NCBI RefSeq assembly: GCF_018131225.1
Contig: NZ_JAFCMM010000005.1
Coordinates: 698,510 to 762,509, forward strand
Source: Bradyrhizobium sp. U87765 SZCCT0048
Lineage (GTDB): Bacteria > Pseudomonadota > Alphaproteobacteria > Rhizobiales > Xanthobacteraceae
Length of the DNA: 64,000 bases
Reading direction: 5' to 3'
Position 1 is the first letter of the stretch. Each line of letters begins with the position of its first letter. The notes beneath the pieces were generated by a model. The model was not told the origin of the DNA and did not search any database. It saw only the letters and a list, made by a program, of their open reading frames with translations. This document shows, piece after piece, positions 26,275 to 34,721 of this stretch. A program made the position numbers and the translations under genes.

Positions 26275-27147
26275 ATGACCGATACCGATCTCGGGGCGCA
26301 GCTCTCCCCGGACGAGCAGAGCTATTTCGACACCAGCGGCCAGACCGATATTCCGGCTGATACCGGCGCGGCGCCAGCTGCCGCGGACGATAGTGGCCAG
26401 CCACAGCAGGATGGCGCGGGCGAGCCGCAGCAGGAGCGCGTGGTGCCGCTCGCGGCGCTGCATGAGGAGCGCGGCCGCCGCCGCGATCTCGATCGCCAGA
26501 ACCGCGACCTGCAGCAGCAGGTCGCCGAGCTCCGCGGCAAGTTCTCGATCATCGACCGTCTCGCCTCGCAGCCGCAGCAGCGCGAACCGACGGTGGAAGA
26601 CGACATCTTCGGCGTGGTGCGCAACACCAGTTCCGCCGTCAGCGATATTCGCCGCCGTCTCGACGCCGCCGACCAGGAGAAGCAGGAGGTCGCCTGGCGC
26701 GACGATCTGGTGCGCGCCTACCAGATCGACGCGGCGCAGTTCGAGAGCCGCACGCCGGATTTCAAGGCCGCGTACAATCATCTGCTGCAGAGCCGCGCCC
26801 AGGAGCTGGTCGCGCTCGGCTACGACGATCCGCAGGCGGTGCATCAGGCCCTGCTGGCGGACGAGTTCGCGGTGGCGCAGATGGCGCTGCAGAGCCGGCG
26901 CAGCCCGGCGGAGGTGATCTACAATCTCGCGCGCCAGCGCGGCTACAGCAAGGGCGCGGGCTCCGCGCAGGGGCGCCTCGACACCATCGCGCGCGGCCAG
27001 GCGGCGGGCAAGAGTTTTGCCGGCGCCGGCGGTGGCGGGGCCGACAGCGAGATGAGCGCGGAAGCGCTGCTGCGCATGCCGATGGACGAGTTCGAGGCGT
27101 GGTGCGCCAAGAACCCGGCGCGGGCGAAGCGCATCATGGGCGGGTGA
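26275..27147 (+). CDS. Phage scaffolding protein
   Basis: This 290-residue acidic protein is predicted mostly helical, with a Pro/Gln-rich, disordered N-terminus, a coiled coil (RRRDLDRQNRDLQQQVAELR) and a Gly-rich linker before the C-terminal EFEAWCAKNPARAKRIMGG. This layout is typical of scaffolding proteins placed just before coat genes. Here the coat gene is 2.7 kb away because of intervening passenger genes. Assignment is by composition and order. Confidence 0.7.
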   Translation: MTDTDLGAQLSPDEQSYFDTSGQTDIPADTGAAPAAADDSGQPQQDGAGEPQQERVVPLAALHEERGRRRDLDRQNRDLQQQVAELRGKFSIIDRLASQPQQREPTVEDDIFGVVRNTSSAVSDIRRRLDAADQEKQEVAWRDDLVRAYQIDAAQFESRTPDFKAAYNHLLQSRAQELVALGYDDPQAVHQALLADEFAVAQMALQSRRSPAEVIYNLARQRGYSKGAGSAQGRLDTIARGQAAGKSFAGAGGGGADSEMSAEALLRMPMDEFEAWCAKNPARAKRIMGG

Positions 27148-27160
27148 GGGCGCGCCGACC

Positions 27161-27442
27161 TCAGAGGCCGGACGTTCCGATCAGCGACACCGGCCGGCGC
27201 CACACGCCGACCGCCTTGTCGACTTTCGGATCGCCCTGGAAGACGAACTCCTCGACCTTGACGATGATCGCGGGCTGGTCGGGCTTCACCGCATCGACCA
27301 CCTTCTGCAGCACGTCGAGGTCCATGTCACAGCGCACGGTGACGAGCTTGTAGTCATAGAGCTCCGCCGTGCCGAGCAGCTTCAACGCGTTGTAGACGTC
27401 GACGATGCGCGACACGGGAACGTGCACGAGATAGTTCGCCAT
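27161..27442 (-). CDS. Small protein of unknown function (phage passenger)
   Basis: This 93-residue reverse-strand protein starts MANYLVHVPVSRIVDVYNAL and has mixed alpha/beta content without membrane segments. It lies opposite to the phage genes, just after the scaffold gene. No family recognised. The kinase gene follows on the same strand, so they could share a promoter near 28500, but the 82-base gap leaves this open. Confidence 0.6.
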   Translation of the reverse strand: MANYLVHVPVSRIVDVYNALKLLGTAELYDYKLVTVRCDMDLDVLQKVVDAVKPDQPAIIVKVEEFVFQGDPKVDKAVGVWRRPVSLIGTSGL

Positions 27443-27524
27443 GACCAGCCTCCCGCAGCGATCTTGGACGAGTTTGCCGCGCTTGCCAATGTCGGCGGCG
27501 CAGGGCGTCCATGCGGCCGCGCCG

Positions 27525-28490
27525 TCAGGCGGCGTCCGCCGGGATCCGGCAGTTGATGGTGCAGCGCAGGCCGGTCGACAGGAACTGCAGTTCGGCGCCG
27601 CCGTCATAGGCGCGCAGCGCCGATGTCAGCAACTGGGTGCCGAAGCCGCTGCGCGCTGGCGGATGCACGGGTGGGCCCTCGGTCTCGTCCCAGGCGATGC
27701 GCAGGCGATCGCCATCGAGGCGCCACGACACGTTGAGCAGGCCGCTGCTCGCGGCGAACGAGCCGTATTTCGCGGCGTTGGTCGCGAGTTCATGGAAGAT
27801 GAGGGCGAGGCTGACCGCGAGCTTGGCGGGCAGCAGGATCGGATCGCCGTTGAGGGTGTAGCGGACATGACCGTAGGGCTCGAGCTCGGACACCAGCAGG
27901 TCGCGCAGCGGCGAGCCACGGGCATCGGCGCGCGCGATCAGGCTGTCGGCGGCGGACAGGGCGCGGATACGGCCGTCGATCCGCTCCCACGCTTCGGGGT
28001 ATTCGAGCAGGGCCTGGCGGGCGACCGCATGGATGGTGGAGGCCTTGTTGCGCAGCCGGTGCTGCAGCTCCTCCACCACCAGCTTGCGGTAGCCTTCCTC
28101 TGCCACCTGGCGGTCGGTGACGGCGCGGTGGCGCGCGGCGATGGCGCGGTAATGCTGGATGCCCCAGATGAACATGGCGCAGGTGGCGAGATAGATGCCC
28201 GCCAGCGCGAGCTTGGCGCCGCCGGCCGGCGCCGGCCCGAAATGCAGCGCGTAGCCGAACACGGCGCCGGCCAGCGCGGTGGCCGCGCCGACGCGCACCC
28301 CGCCGAGCATGGTGACCATCACGACGGCGGGAACATAGGGCGTGAAGGGAAGGTCCGGCCGCAGCAGCGACAGGCCGAAGCGCAACGCCGTGCCGGCCGC
28401 CAGGCATGCCGCGGCGAAGCCGAAGGTCAGCGTCTTCGCCGGTTCCCTGACGCCGCGCCAGCCGTTCAGGAACTCGTCGGTCCAGGTCAT
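27525..28490 (-). CDS. HWE-family sensor histidine kinase (phage passenger)
   Basis: This 321-residue protein has an N-terminal region with several hydrophobic helices (DUF4118-like, residues ~15-125), then the phosphoacceptor box ELQHRLRNKASTIHAVARQA and the ATPase block LIFHELATNAAKYGSFA, with a shortened C-terminal ATPase core (GFGTQLLTSAL). This is the HWE/HisKA_2 class common in Alphaproteobacteria. No response regulator is adjacent. It is transcribed against the virion genes between scaffold and coat, so it is probably a lysogenic-conversion gene. An ATG at 28490 is preferred. Confidence 0.88.
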   Translation of the reverse strand: MTWTDEFLNGWRGVREPAKTLTFGFAAACLAAGTALRFGLSLLRPDLPFTPYVPAVVMVTMLGGVRVGAATALAGAVFGYALHFGPAPAGGAKLALAGIYLATCAMFIWGIQHYRAIAARHRAVTDRQVAEEGYRKLVVEELQHRLRNKASTIHAVARQALLEYPEAWERIDGRIRALSAADSLIARADARGSPLRDLLVSELEPYGHVRYTLNGDPILLPAKLAVSLALIFHELATNAAKYGSFAASSGLLNVSWRLDGDRLRIAWDETEGPPVHPPARSGFGTQLLTSALRAYDGGAELQFLSTGLRCTINCRIPADAA

Positions 28491-28742
28491 CCGCGCGTCG
28501 CCTCGGCCAGCAGCAGGGGCGGACAAGCCTACCGTGCGGGCCGCGGCATTGTCCATTGCGGGAGGGGACGAAACAGCGGCCGGGCGTGGCCTCGCCGTGC
28601 GAGCGGGCTGGCCGCCGACGTCCAAAACCGCGCCGAAACAAGCCCTTTTGGCGGGCAGCCCTGTGGACAGCGGGGATAGTAACTCCTGGTCAACGAACGG
28701 CCTTCATTTGCATGGGGTGTTGTTAGCGCGGGAGAAACCACC

Positions 28743-28961
28743 ATGCAGAAATTCAGCTTTGAACTGACCGACCTGACGTCCTTCGATCGGCCCGCCGGCG
28801 AGTTCTGGCTGAAGCCGAATGGCGCCATGCGCCGCGGACGGGCCCTGGCGGCCCGGCTGTCCAAGGGCATGCCGCCGGCGATGCTGGCGGGTCTGTGCAT
28901 CTGCGCCTTCGATCCCGCCGGCAACCTCGCCGCCGTGGTGCCGCTGGCGACGGTGCACTGA
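28743..28961 (+). CDS. Small protein of unknown function
   Basis: This 72-residue protein (MQKFSFELTDLTSFDRPAGE) follows a plausible ribosome site (GGGAGAAAC). It has a central Arg-rich helix and a hydrophobic C-terminal strand. No family recognised. It is part of the passenger block between scaffold and coat genes. Confidence 0.5.
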   Translation: MQKFSFELTDLTSFDRPAGEFWLKPNGAMRRGRALAARLSKGMPPAMLAGLCICAFDPAGNLAAVVPLATVH

Positions 28962-29152
28962 CCGCAGGTTCTGACGCGACGACATGTCGGAGCGCGGCTC
29001 GTGGGGATGCCGCGCTGTGACGAACCCAAGGCTCTTGCCTCGGCGACTCGGGCTCTTGCCTCGGCGACGACTTGATCCGGCCGGACGGCTGCGCCACCAT
29101 CATGTCGTGGCGTGGCGCTTTGTTGCGTGCCGTCGCCGGATGGGAAGTTGGA

Positions 29153-29524
29153 ATGTATCCGCTGTTGGGGTTTGCAGCAGTCCTTTTGTGGATGATCGCG
29201 ATCATTCAGATGGCGCTCGCCTTCTGGCAGGTCGAACCCGTCATTCCGTCACTCTTCAAAAACGGCGATCGGACCAACGGTTTTGCCGTCGACGTTTACA
29301 TCTGGAATCGGCAAATCCCTGACCTGGCGCGGCGACGCTACGTGCGGACCTTCGTCTGCTTTCTGCTCGGCGCGGTGCTGCTCGCGATCGGCTCGTTCGC
29401 TGCGGGGCATCTGCGTGATGTAGGTCTTGCAGCGGCTGCAAGCCTTGGCTTTGGCTATGCGACATGGAAGCGCTGGAGGCAATACCGCGATTTCCATCGC
29501 GACGGCGACGTGCCTCGCTCCTAA
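29153..29524 (+). CDS. Membrane protein of unknown function
   Basis: From the ATG at 29153 (GGGAAG upstream) the protein is 123 residues: MYPLLGFAAVLLWMIAIIQM begins a membrane helix, a polar stretch follows, then a second hydrophobic region (VCFLLGAVLLAIGSFAAGHL) and a basic tail. Upstream in-frame starts at 29072 and 29102 are possible. No family recognised. The 29525-29810 gap before the coat gene holds no clear gene. Confidence 0.55.
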   Translation: MYPLLGFAAVLLWMIAIIQMALAFWQVEPVIPSLFKNGDRTNGFAVDVYIWNRQIPDLARRRYVRTFVCFLLGAVLLAIGSFAAGHLRDVGLAAAASLGFGYATWKRWRQYRDFHRDGDVPRS

Positions 29525-29810
29525 GACTGAAGCGGATCTGGAATTCATCAGCCCGCCGACCGGCTCGCCTGGCACGCGTCGGTGGATCGGGGCAGATCAT
29601 CGATCTTCCGTGAATTGACGAACGTCCGTCCCGTCGGCAAGCGCCGCTCGGACCGGGCGCTGCATCTGCCGAAAGGCTTCTTCGACGGGCGGTCGTTAAG
29701 CGCCTTCGCCCGCCACCGGGGCGTCAAAACGCGGTGATGCGCCGCGCGCAGGCGAGATGCGTGCACATCCAGCACCCCTCACCAATCCATCAATTCGGAG
29801 ACCTGCCGTC

Positions 29811-30878
29811 ATGGCATCGACCAGCTATGGAGTGAACGACTCACTCTCCAACAAGCTGTGGGCGAAGAAGCTCGCAGCGGAAGCCCTGAAGGAAACCTAT
29901 TTCGGCAAATTCATGGGCACCGGGTCGGACAACATGATCCACCTGAAGAACGAGACCTCGACCAATGCCGGCGACACCGTCACCTTCGGCCTGCGCATGC
30001 AGCTCACGGGCGACGGCGTCACGGAATCTCAGACCCTGCAGGGCAACGAGGAATCGCTGACCACCTACTCCGACAAGGTGATCATCAACGAGCTGGCGCA
30101 TGCGGTGCGTGTTCGCAACAAGAACACCATCGACGCCCAGCGCGTGCCCTTCAACCTGCGCGACGAGGCCAAGCTCGGCCTCAAGGACTGGTTCTCGAAC
30201 CGCTTCGACACCGCGATGTTCAACCATCTCGCCGGCAACACGCTGGTGACGGACATGCGCTATATCGGCAACAACACCGTGGCCGCGCCGACCCGCATCT
30301 TCCGCGGCGGCGGGGCGACCGACGACGCGACGATCAATGGCGACAACACCAAGACCTTCAACCTCGCCATCATCGATGCCTGTGTGGAACGGGCCTACAC
30401 CGCGACGCCGCTGATCCGGCCGATCAAGGTGCAGGGCGAGAACAAGTTCCTGATGTTCCTGCACGACTACCAGATCACGGACCTGCGCACCAATACCAAC
30501 GCGGGCCAGTGGCTGGACATCCAGAAGGCGGCCCTGGCCGGCGGCGCGGGCTCCAAGAGCCCGATCTACACGGGGGCGCTCGGCGAGTACAACGGCGTGA
30601 TCCTGCACCGCTCCAACCGCATCCCCATGGGCATCTCGAACGCGGGCGCGCAGCAGACCTCGACGCGCCGCGCAGTCTTCGCCGGCGCCCAGGCCGGCGC
30701 GCTCGCCTTCGGCAAGGAGTTCTCCGAGGGCGTGCACTACAAGTGGGTGGAGGAGCTGTTCGACTACGAGCGCGAGCTCGGCGTGTCGTCGCAGGCCATC
30801 TGGGGCGTCAAGAAGACGGTGTTCAACGGCACCGACTTCGGCACCATCGTCGCCACCACCTACGCCGTGGCGCACTGA
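29811..30878 (+). CDS. N4-gp56 family major capsid protein
   Basis: This 355-residue protein has the N4-gp56 coat pattern: an N-terminal block KLWAKKLAAEALKETYFGKF with GTGSDNMIHLKNET, the FGLRMQLTGDGVTESQTLQG segment, RDEAKLGLKDWFSNRFDTAM and a C-terminal ELGVSSQAIWGVKKTVFNG. It would form the icosahedral shell on the scaffold encoded upstream. The start ATG at 29811 gives MASTSYGVND, typical of the family; GGAG lies about ten bases before it. Confidence 0.9.
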   Translation: MASTSYGVNDSLSNKLWAKKLAAEALKETYFGKFMGTGSDNMIHLKNETSTNAGDTVTFGLRMQLTGDGVTESQTLQGNEESLTTYSDKVIINELAHAVRVRNKNTIDAQRVPFNLRDEAKLGLKDWFSNRFDTAMFNHLAGNTLVTDMRYIGNNTVAAPTRIFRGGGATDDATINGDNTKTFNLAIIDACVERAYTATPLIRPIKVQGENKFLMFLHDYQITDLRTNTNAGQWLDIQKAALAGGAGSKSPIYTGALGEYNGVILHRSNRIPMGISNAGAQQTSTRRAVFAGAQAGALAFGKEFSEGVHYKWVEELFDYERELGVSSQAIWGVKKTVFNGTDFGTIVATTYAVAH

Positions 30879-30954
30879 CGGCCCTGATGCGGGCCGCATC
30901 GTCGGCCCGCGTCGGCCTCCCGCAACTGTCCCAACATCGCGAAAGGATCTTCGC

Positions 30955-31371
30955 ATGACGACCGGAACGCCTGGCTCGGCGGCGCGCCAGAACAACACCC
31001 AGCAGGTGCACTACCTGCGCTTTGCCGTGAACTACAACGATCCCAACATCGCCAACGGCGTCGGCAAGCAGTGGCTGCCCAGAGGCGCGATCATCACCTC
31101 GACTTCGGTGTATGTCGCCACGCCCTTCAATGCTGCCACCACCAACGTGCTGACGGTCGGCACCACGGCCGGCGGCAGCAACCTCGTGGCGGCGGCCGAT
31201 GTCGACGAGACCACGCAGGCGATCACCAACGGCGTCAAGCCGACTGGCACCGCGCTCGGCCCGCTGGCGGCGGACACGCAGGTGTTCGTCACCTTCGCCC
31301 AGACCGGCGCCGCGGCGACCGCGGGCGCCGCCGTGGTGATCATCCACTACATCCCGAACAACGATCTGTGA
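30955..31371 (+). CDS. Small phage head/decoration protein
   Basis: This 138-residue Ala/Thr-rich beta protein (SSxxQ-free, with FAVNYNDPNIANGVGKQWLP early and VVIIHYIPNNDL at the end) comes directly after the coat gene, the usual place of decoration or head-stabilising proteins. A GAAAGGA ribosome site precedes the ATG. The exact role is inferred from position. Confidence 0.65.
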   Translation: MTTGTPGSAARQNNTQQVHYLRFAVNYNDPNIANGVGKQWLPRGAIITSTSVYVATPFNAATTNVLTVGTTAGGSNLVAAADVDETTQAITNGVKPTGTALGPLAADTQVFVTFAQTGAAATAGAAVVIIHYIPNNDL

Positions 31372-31455
31372 TGGATCCAGCCCTGTTCCTGATGCACTTC
31401 GGCGCGGCGGCTCTCGAGCCGCCCGCCATCCTGCCCCCAGTGAAGGCGATGACCG

Positions 31456-32085
31456 ATGACAACGCTGCTCGACCTGCAGACCCGGATCGCGACCGACCTG
31501 ACGCGCACGGACCTGACCAGCCAGATCGCCAGCGCGGTCGCCGACGCCATCGCGTTCTACGGCCGGCAGCGGTTCTGGTTCAACGTGACGCGGAGCCAGA
31601 CGTTTCAGACCGTCGTCGGCCAGCAGGCGTACACCGCAAGCGACCTCGCCGCGATCCCGAACATCGTCAAGATTGACGCGCTGTTCATTCCGCAGGGCCA
31701 GAGCATCTATCCGCTCGACCGTTACGAGCCGGCGGATTTCGAGGTGGTCGCGGGCGGCATGAGCGGCGGCGGCAAGCCGCGCGCCTTCACCTATATCGAC
31801 CAGTCCATCCTGCTGTGGCCGGTGCCATCAGCCGTCTACACCCTGCGGCCGCACATGCACTACAAGCTGCCGGCGCTGGTCAACCCGACCGACAGCAATG
31901 CATGGACGACCGACGCGGAGGAACTGATCCGCACCCACGCCAAGATGCTGCTTTACATCGACGTGCTGGAAGATCCCGACGGCATGCAGCGCATGGCAGC
32001 GAAGCTGACGGACCTGCTCGCCGCGCTGCGCTCGGAAAGCTCGTCGCGGCAGTCGAACGGCATCATTCAGGGGACGGATTTCTAG
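31456..32085 (+). CDS. Phage adaptor / head-tail connector protein
   Basis: This 209-residue helical protein starts MTTLLDLQTRIATDLTRTDL and contains IASAVADAIAFYGRQRFWFN, a pattern common to gp6/gp10-like connector proteins placed between coat and tail genes in short-tailed phages. The 84-base gap before it contains an in-frame-free ATG at 31371 that overlaps the previous stop, possibly a coupling leader. It would close the portal vertex. The assignment is by pattern and order. Confidence 0.7.
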   Translation: MTTLLDLQTRIATDLTRTDLTSQIASAVADAIAFYGRQRFWFNVTRSQTFQTVVGQQAYTASDLAAIPNIVKIDALFIPQGQSIYPLDRYEPADFEVVAGGMSGGGKPRAFTYIDQSILLWPVPSAVYTLRPHMHYKLPALVNPTDSNAWTTDAEELIRTHAKMLLYIDVLEDPDGMQRMAAKLTDLLAALRSESSSRQSNGIIQGTDF

Positions 32086-32087
32086 CC

Positions 32088-32248
32088 CCTCATGGTGAGG
32101 AGCGCGGCGAGGCCGCGTGTCTCCATCCATGAGGCCGATGGACGGCGCCGCAGTTTACTCCGTCATCCTGAGGGGATGAACGGCCGAGGTGGCGCCGTCC
32201 GGGCCGTTGCCCTTCGAGGCGCGCGAGGGCGCGCACCTCAGGGTGACG
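32088..32248. repeat. Two host-type palindromic repeats inside the phage module
   Basis: CCTCATGG (32088) pairs with CCATGAGG (32127), and CGTCATCCTGAG (32161) pairs with CTCAGGGTGACG (32237, near-perfect). Both resemble intergenic repeats frequent in Bradyrhizobium-group chromosomes. A relative of the first is at about 48410-48470. They fill the gap between the adaptor and tail genes. Confidence 0.7.
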
Positions 32249-32284
32249 GATCACGTCCCGCGCGCATTTCAAGGATTTCTGCCG

Positions 32285-33991
32285 ATGCCCCTGATCCCCT
32301 TCGGCGAGTACCGGCCGGACGTATCCGACTACGAAGCGGCGACGGAGCGCGATGCGCAGAACGTGGTGCCACGGGCGGACGGCTTCGGCCCATTCCCGAG
32401 CCTGCTGGCGCTGTCGCAATCGCTCGGCGGCCAGTGCCGCGGCGCGTTCCAGACATTCAAGACCGATGGTTCGGTGATCGTGTTCGCGGCGACCGCAACC
32501 GACCTTTATGTGATGAACAACATCACCTTTGGCTGGGCGCGCGTGTCGCAGGGCGGGGCGTCCTATTCGGCGGTGCCGGCCTCCGACCAGTGGCGGTTCG
32601 CGCAGTTCAACAACCTGGTGATGGCGGTGCAAGCCAACGTCGTGCCGCAGGTGTACGACATCAGTTCGGCGACCGCGTTCGCCAATCTCAACGGCTCGCC
32701 ACCGCAGGCGCGCTATATCGACGTCGTCGGCCGTTTCGTCGTGCTGTCCGGCCTCGTCAGCAATCCGCAGCGGGTGCAGTGGTCCGGCCTCAACGACATC
32801 AACTCGGCGACGTCGTGGACGCCGGGCGTCAACCAGGCGGACTATCAGGACCTGCCCGATGGCGGCTTCGTGCGCGGCGTCGCCGGCGGCGAAACCGGCA
32901 TCATCCTGCAGGACAACGCCATTCGCCGGATGACCTACATCCCGGGCTCGCCGATCATCTTCCAGATCGAGCGATTGTCACAGGATAAAGGCCTGTTCGG
33001 GCCATACTCGCTGGTGCGCGCCGGGCAACTCGTGTTCTTCTATTCGTCGCAGGGTTTTCAGCGCATCGATCCCGGCGGCTTCCCGACGCCGATCGGCCGC
33101 GAGCGCGTCGACCGCACGTTTCTCGCCGACCTCGACACCAACAATCTGCAGATGTTCCTGGGCACCGCTGATCCGCGCAGCTCGCGCATCCTGTGGGCTT
33201 ACAAGAGCGTCAACGGCACGGCGAACCAGTTCGACAAGGTGCTGTGCTACGACTGGGTGCTCGACAAGTTCACCACCATCAAGGTCGGCGGCGAATACCT
33301 GCTGCAGGTGGCACAGCCCGGCGTGACGCTGGAAGCGCTGGACGCCATCGCGCCGGGCGCCTTGGCGGTGACCGGGGCTGCCAACAGCGGCAGCGGCCAG
33401 ATCCGCCTGCAGGTGGCGTCGACGGCGCGCTGGGCCGGAATGCCCAATGTCTTCGCCTCGATTTCCGGCGTCACCGGCACCACGGAGGCCAACGGCAACT
33501 GGTGGATCACGCTGGTCGATAACACCCACTTCGACCTGTATGGCTCTGTGTTCGCCCATGCTTATACCGGCGGCGGCCTCGTCGGCGGCTCGCTCGATGC
33601 GATGACACAGTCGCTCGATAGTTTTGCCTCGGCATCGCCGATCGAGCTGGCCGCGTTCGACGCCGGCCACATGCTCAATTTTTTCCGCGGCGCCAACCTC
33701 GAGGCGACGCTGGAAAGCGCCGAGCAGGGCACGGACGGCCGCCGGCTCAAGATTCGGGGTTTTCGCCCGGTGACGGATGCGCCGACGCTTTACGGCTCGG
33801 CCTCGGCCCGGGAGAACCAGCAGCAGGCGGTGACGGCCGGCAGCGAAAGCCTGATCAACCCGATCACCGGCAAGTGCGACTTGCTCAAGGACACCCGCTA
33901 CAGCCGCTACAAGGTGCGTATCCCCGCCGGCACCGCCTGGTCCTTCATCGCGGGCGTCGAGCCCGACACGATTGCGACCGGCAAGCGATAA
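32285..33991 (+). CDS. Phage tail/hub protein with FCCH-like insert
   Basis: This 568-residue protein opens MPLIPFGEYRPDVSDYEAAT and continues with repeated beta elements resembling a propeller or tail-tube protein (VVGRFVVLSGLVSNPQRVQW). Residues ~360-430 form an insert with ISGVTGTTEANGNWWITLVD and FDLYGSVF, a pattern that annotation systems often call an E1 FCCH-like domain. It ends with a C-terminal jelly-roll-like part. A tail-hub role is inferred from order. The ATG at 32285 lies just after the host-type repeats. Confidence 0.7.
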   Translation: MPLIPFGEYRPDVSDYEAATERDAQNVVPRADGFGPFPSLLALSQSLGGQCRGAFQTFKTDGSVIVFAATATDLYVMNNITFGWARVSQGGASYSAVPASDQWRFAQFNNLVMAVQANVVPQVYDISSATAFANLNGSPPQARYIDVVGRFVVLSGLVSNPQRVQWSGLNDINSATSWTPGVNQADYQDLPDGGFVRGVAGGETGIILQDNAIRRMTYIPGSPIIFQIERLSQDKGLFGPYSLVRAGQLVFFYSSQGFQRIDPGGFPTPIGRERVDRTFLADLDTNNLQMFLGTADPRSSRILWAYKSVNGTANQFDKVLCYDWVLDKFTTIKVGGEYLLQVAQPGVTLEALDAIAPGALAVTGAANSGSGQIRLQVASTARWAGMPNVFASISGVTGTTEANGNWWITLVDNTHFDLYGSVFAHAYTGGGLVGGSLDAMTQSLDSFASASPIELAAFDAGHMLNFFRGANLEATLESAEQGTDGRRLKIRGFRPVTDAPTLYGSASARENQQQAVTAGSESLINPITGKCDLLKDTRYSRYKVRIPAGTAWSFIAGVEPDTIATGKR

Positions 33992-33999
33992 GGCAGACG

Positions 34000-34326
34000 A
34001 TGACCGCCATCCCCAGACTGTTCAGCGTCTCGACGCAGGAAAAAGATCTGTCGCGCTATGCGCTGGCGATCCAGCAGCTCGGCGCAGGCCGCACCAACGC
34101 CGCCGGCAGCGTGACGCTGGCGGCCAACGCCACCAGCACCACGCTGGCCGCGCCCAACTGCGCCGCCGGCAGCTCGGTGTTCCTGACTCCGGCCACCGCC
34201 AACGCCGCGGCCGAGTTCAAGAACGGCACGCTGTATGTGAGCGCGGTGGCCAACGGCGCGTTCACGCTGACGCATTCGAACAATAGCCAGACCGACCGGC
34301 GGTTTTTTTATGTCGCGCTCGGCTGA
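34000..34326 (+). CDS. Small phage structural protein
   Basis: This 108-residue protein has a helical N-terminus (LSRYALAIQQLGAGRT) and an Ala/Thr-rich beta domain ending NGAFTLTHSNNSQTDRRFFY. It begins eight bases after the tail protein and overlaps the next gene by 17 bases. Likely a small virion or tail-assembly component; no family name recognised. Confidence 0.6.
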   Translation: MTAIPRLFSVSTQEKDLSRYALAIQQLGAGRTNAAGSVTLAANATSTTLAAPNCAAGSSVFLTPATANAAAEFKNGTLYVSAVANGAFTLTHSNNSQTDRRFFYVALG

Positions 34327-34720
34327 AACGCTGTGCGTGCCGCCGGAGCGGGTGGCGCTGGTGTGGCCGCATGTCGAGGGCTTCCTTGGCGCGGCCTGCG
34401 CGCGCAGCGGCGATTGGACGCTGGAAGCGCTGCGCGGCGCTCTCGACCGTGTCGAGATGCTGCTGTGGGTGCTGTGGGACGGAGAGGCGTTCCGCGCCGC
34501 GGCGGTGACGGAAGTGATGATCGTACCGCGCGGCAAGATCTGCCGCATCGTTGTTTGCGGTGGCCGCCGCGCGACCTCCTGGCCGCATGCGCTGGCGCCG
34601 ATCGAAGCTTATGCCCGAGAACTCGGCTGCACCGCGATGCGCGTCGATGGACGGCGCGGCTGGCAGCGGGTGCTCGACAATTACGCCATGCAATGGATCA
34701 CGCTGGAAAAGAGGCTCTGA
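34310..34720 (+). CDS. GNAT-like phage protein
   Basis: This 136-residue protein has the shape of phage GNAT-like proteins: LEALRGALDRVEMLLWVLWD, the central VTEVMIVPRGKICRIVVCGG strand pair and the C-terminal GCTAMRVDGRRGWQRVLDNY. These are found among tail genes in N4- and T7-like phages. A clear acetyl-CoA pyrophosphate loop is not obvious, so catalytic activity is uncertain. It overlaps the previous gene by 17 bases. Confidence 0.6.
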   Translation: MSRSAETLCVPPERVALVWPHVEGFLGAACARSGDWTLEALRGALDRVEMLLWVLWDGEAFRAAAVTEVMIVPRGKICRIVVCGGRRATSWPHALAPIEAYARELGCTAMRVDGRRGWQRVLDNYAMQWITLEKRL

Positions 34721-34721
34721 T

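Noticed and set aside
29030..29068. Two copies of GGCTCTTGCCTCGGCGAC in tandem
   Set aside because: It is a single short duplication in a gap between passenger genes, with no sign of an array or regulatory use.
31371..31676. Frame starting at the ATG that overlaps the stop of the decoration gene
   Set aside because: Most of it overlaps the adaptor gene in another frame and loses protein-like composition there; at best a short coupling leader.
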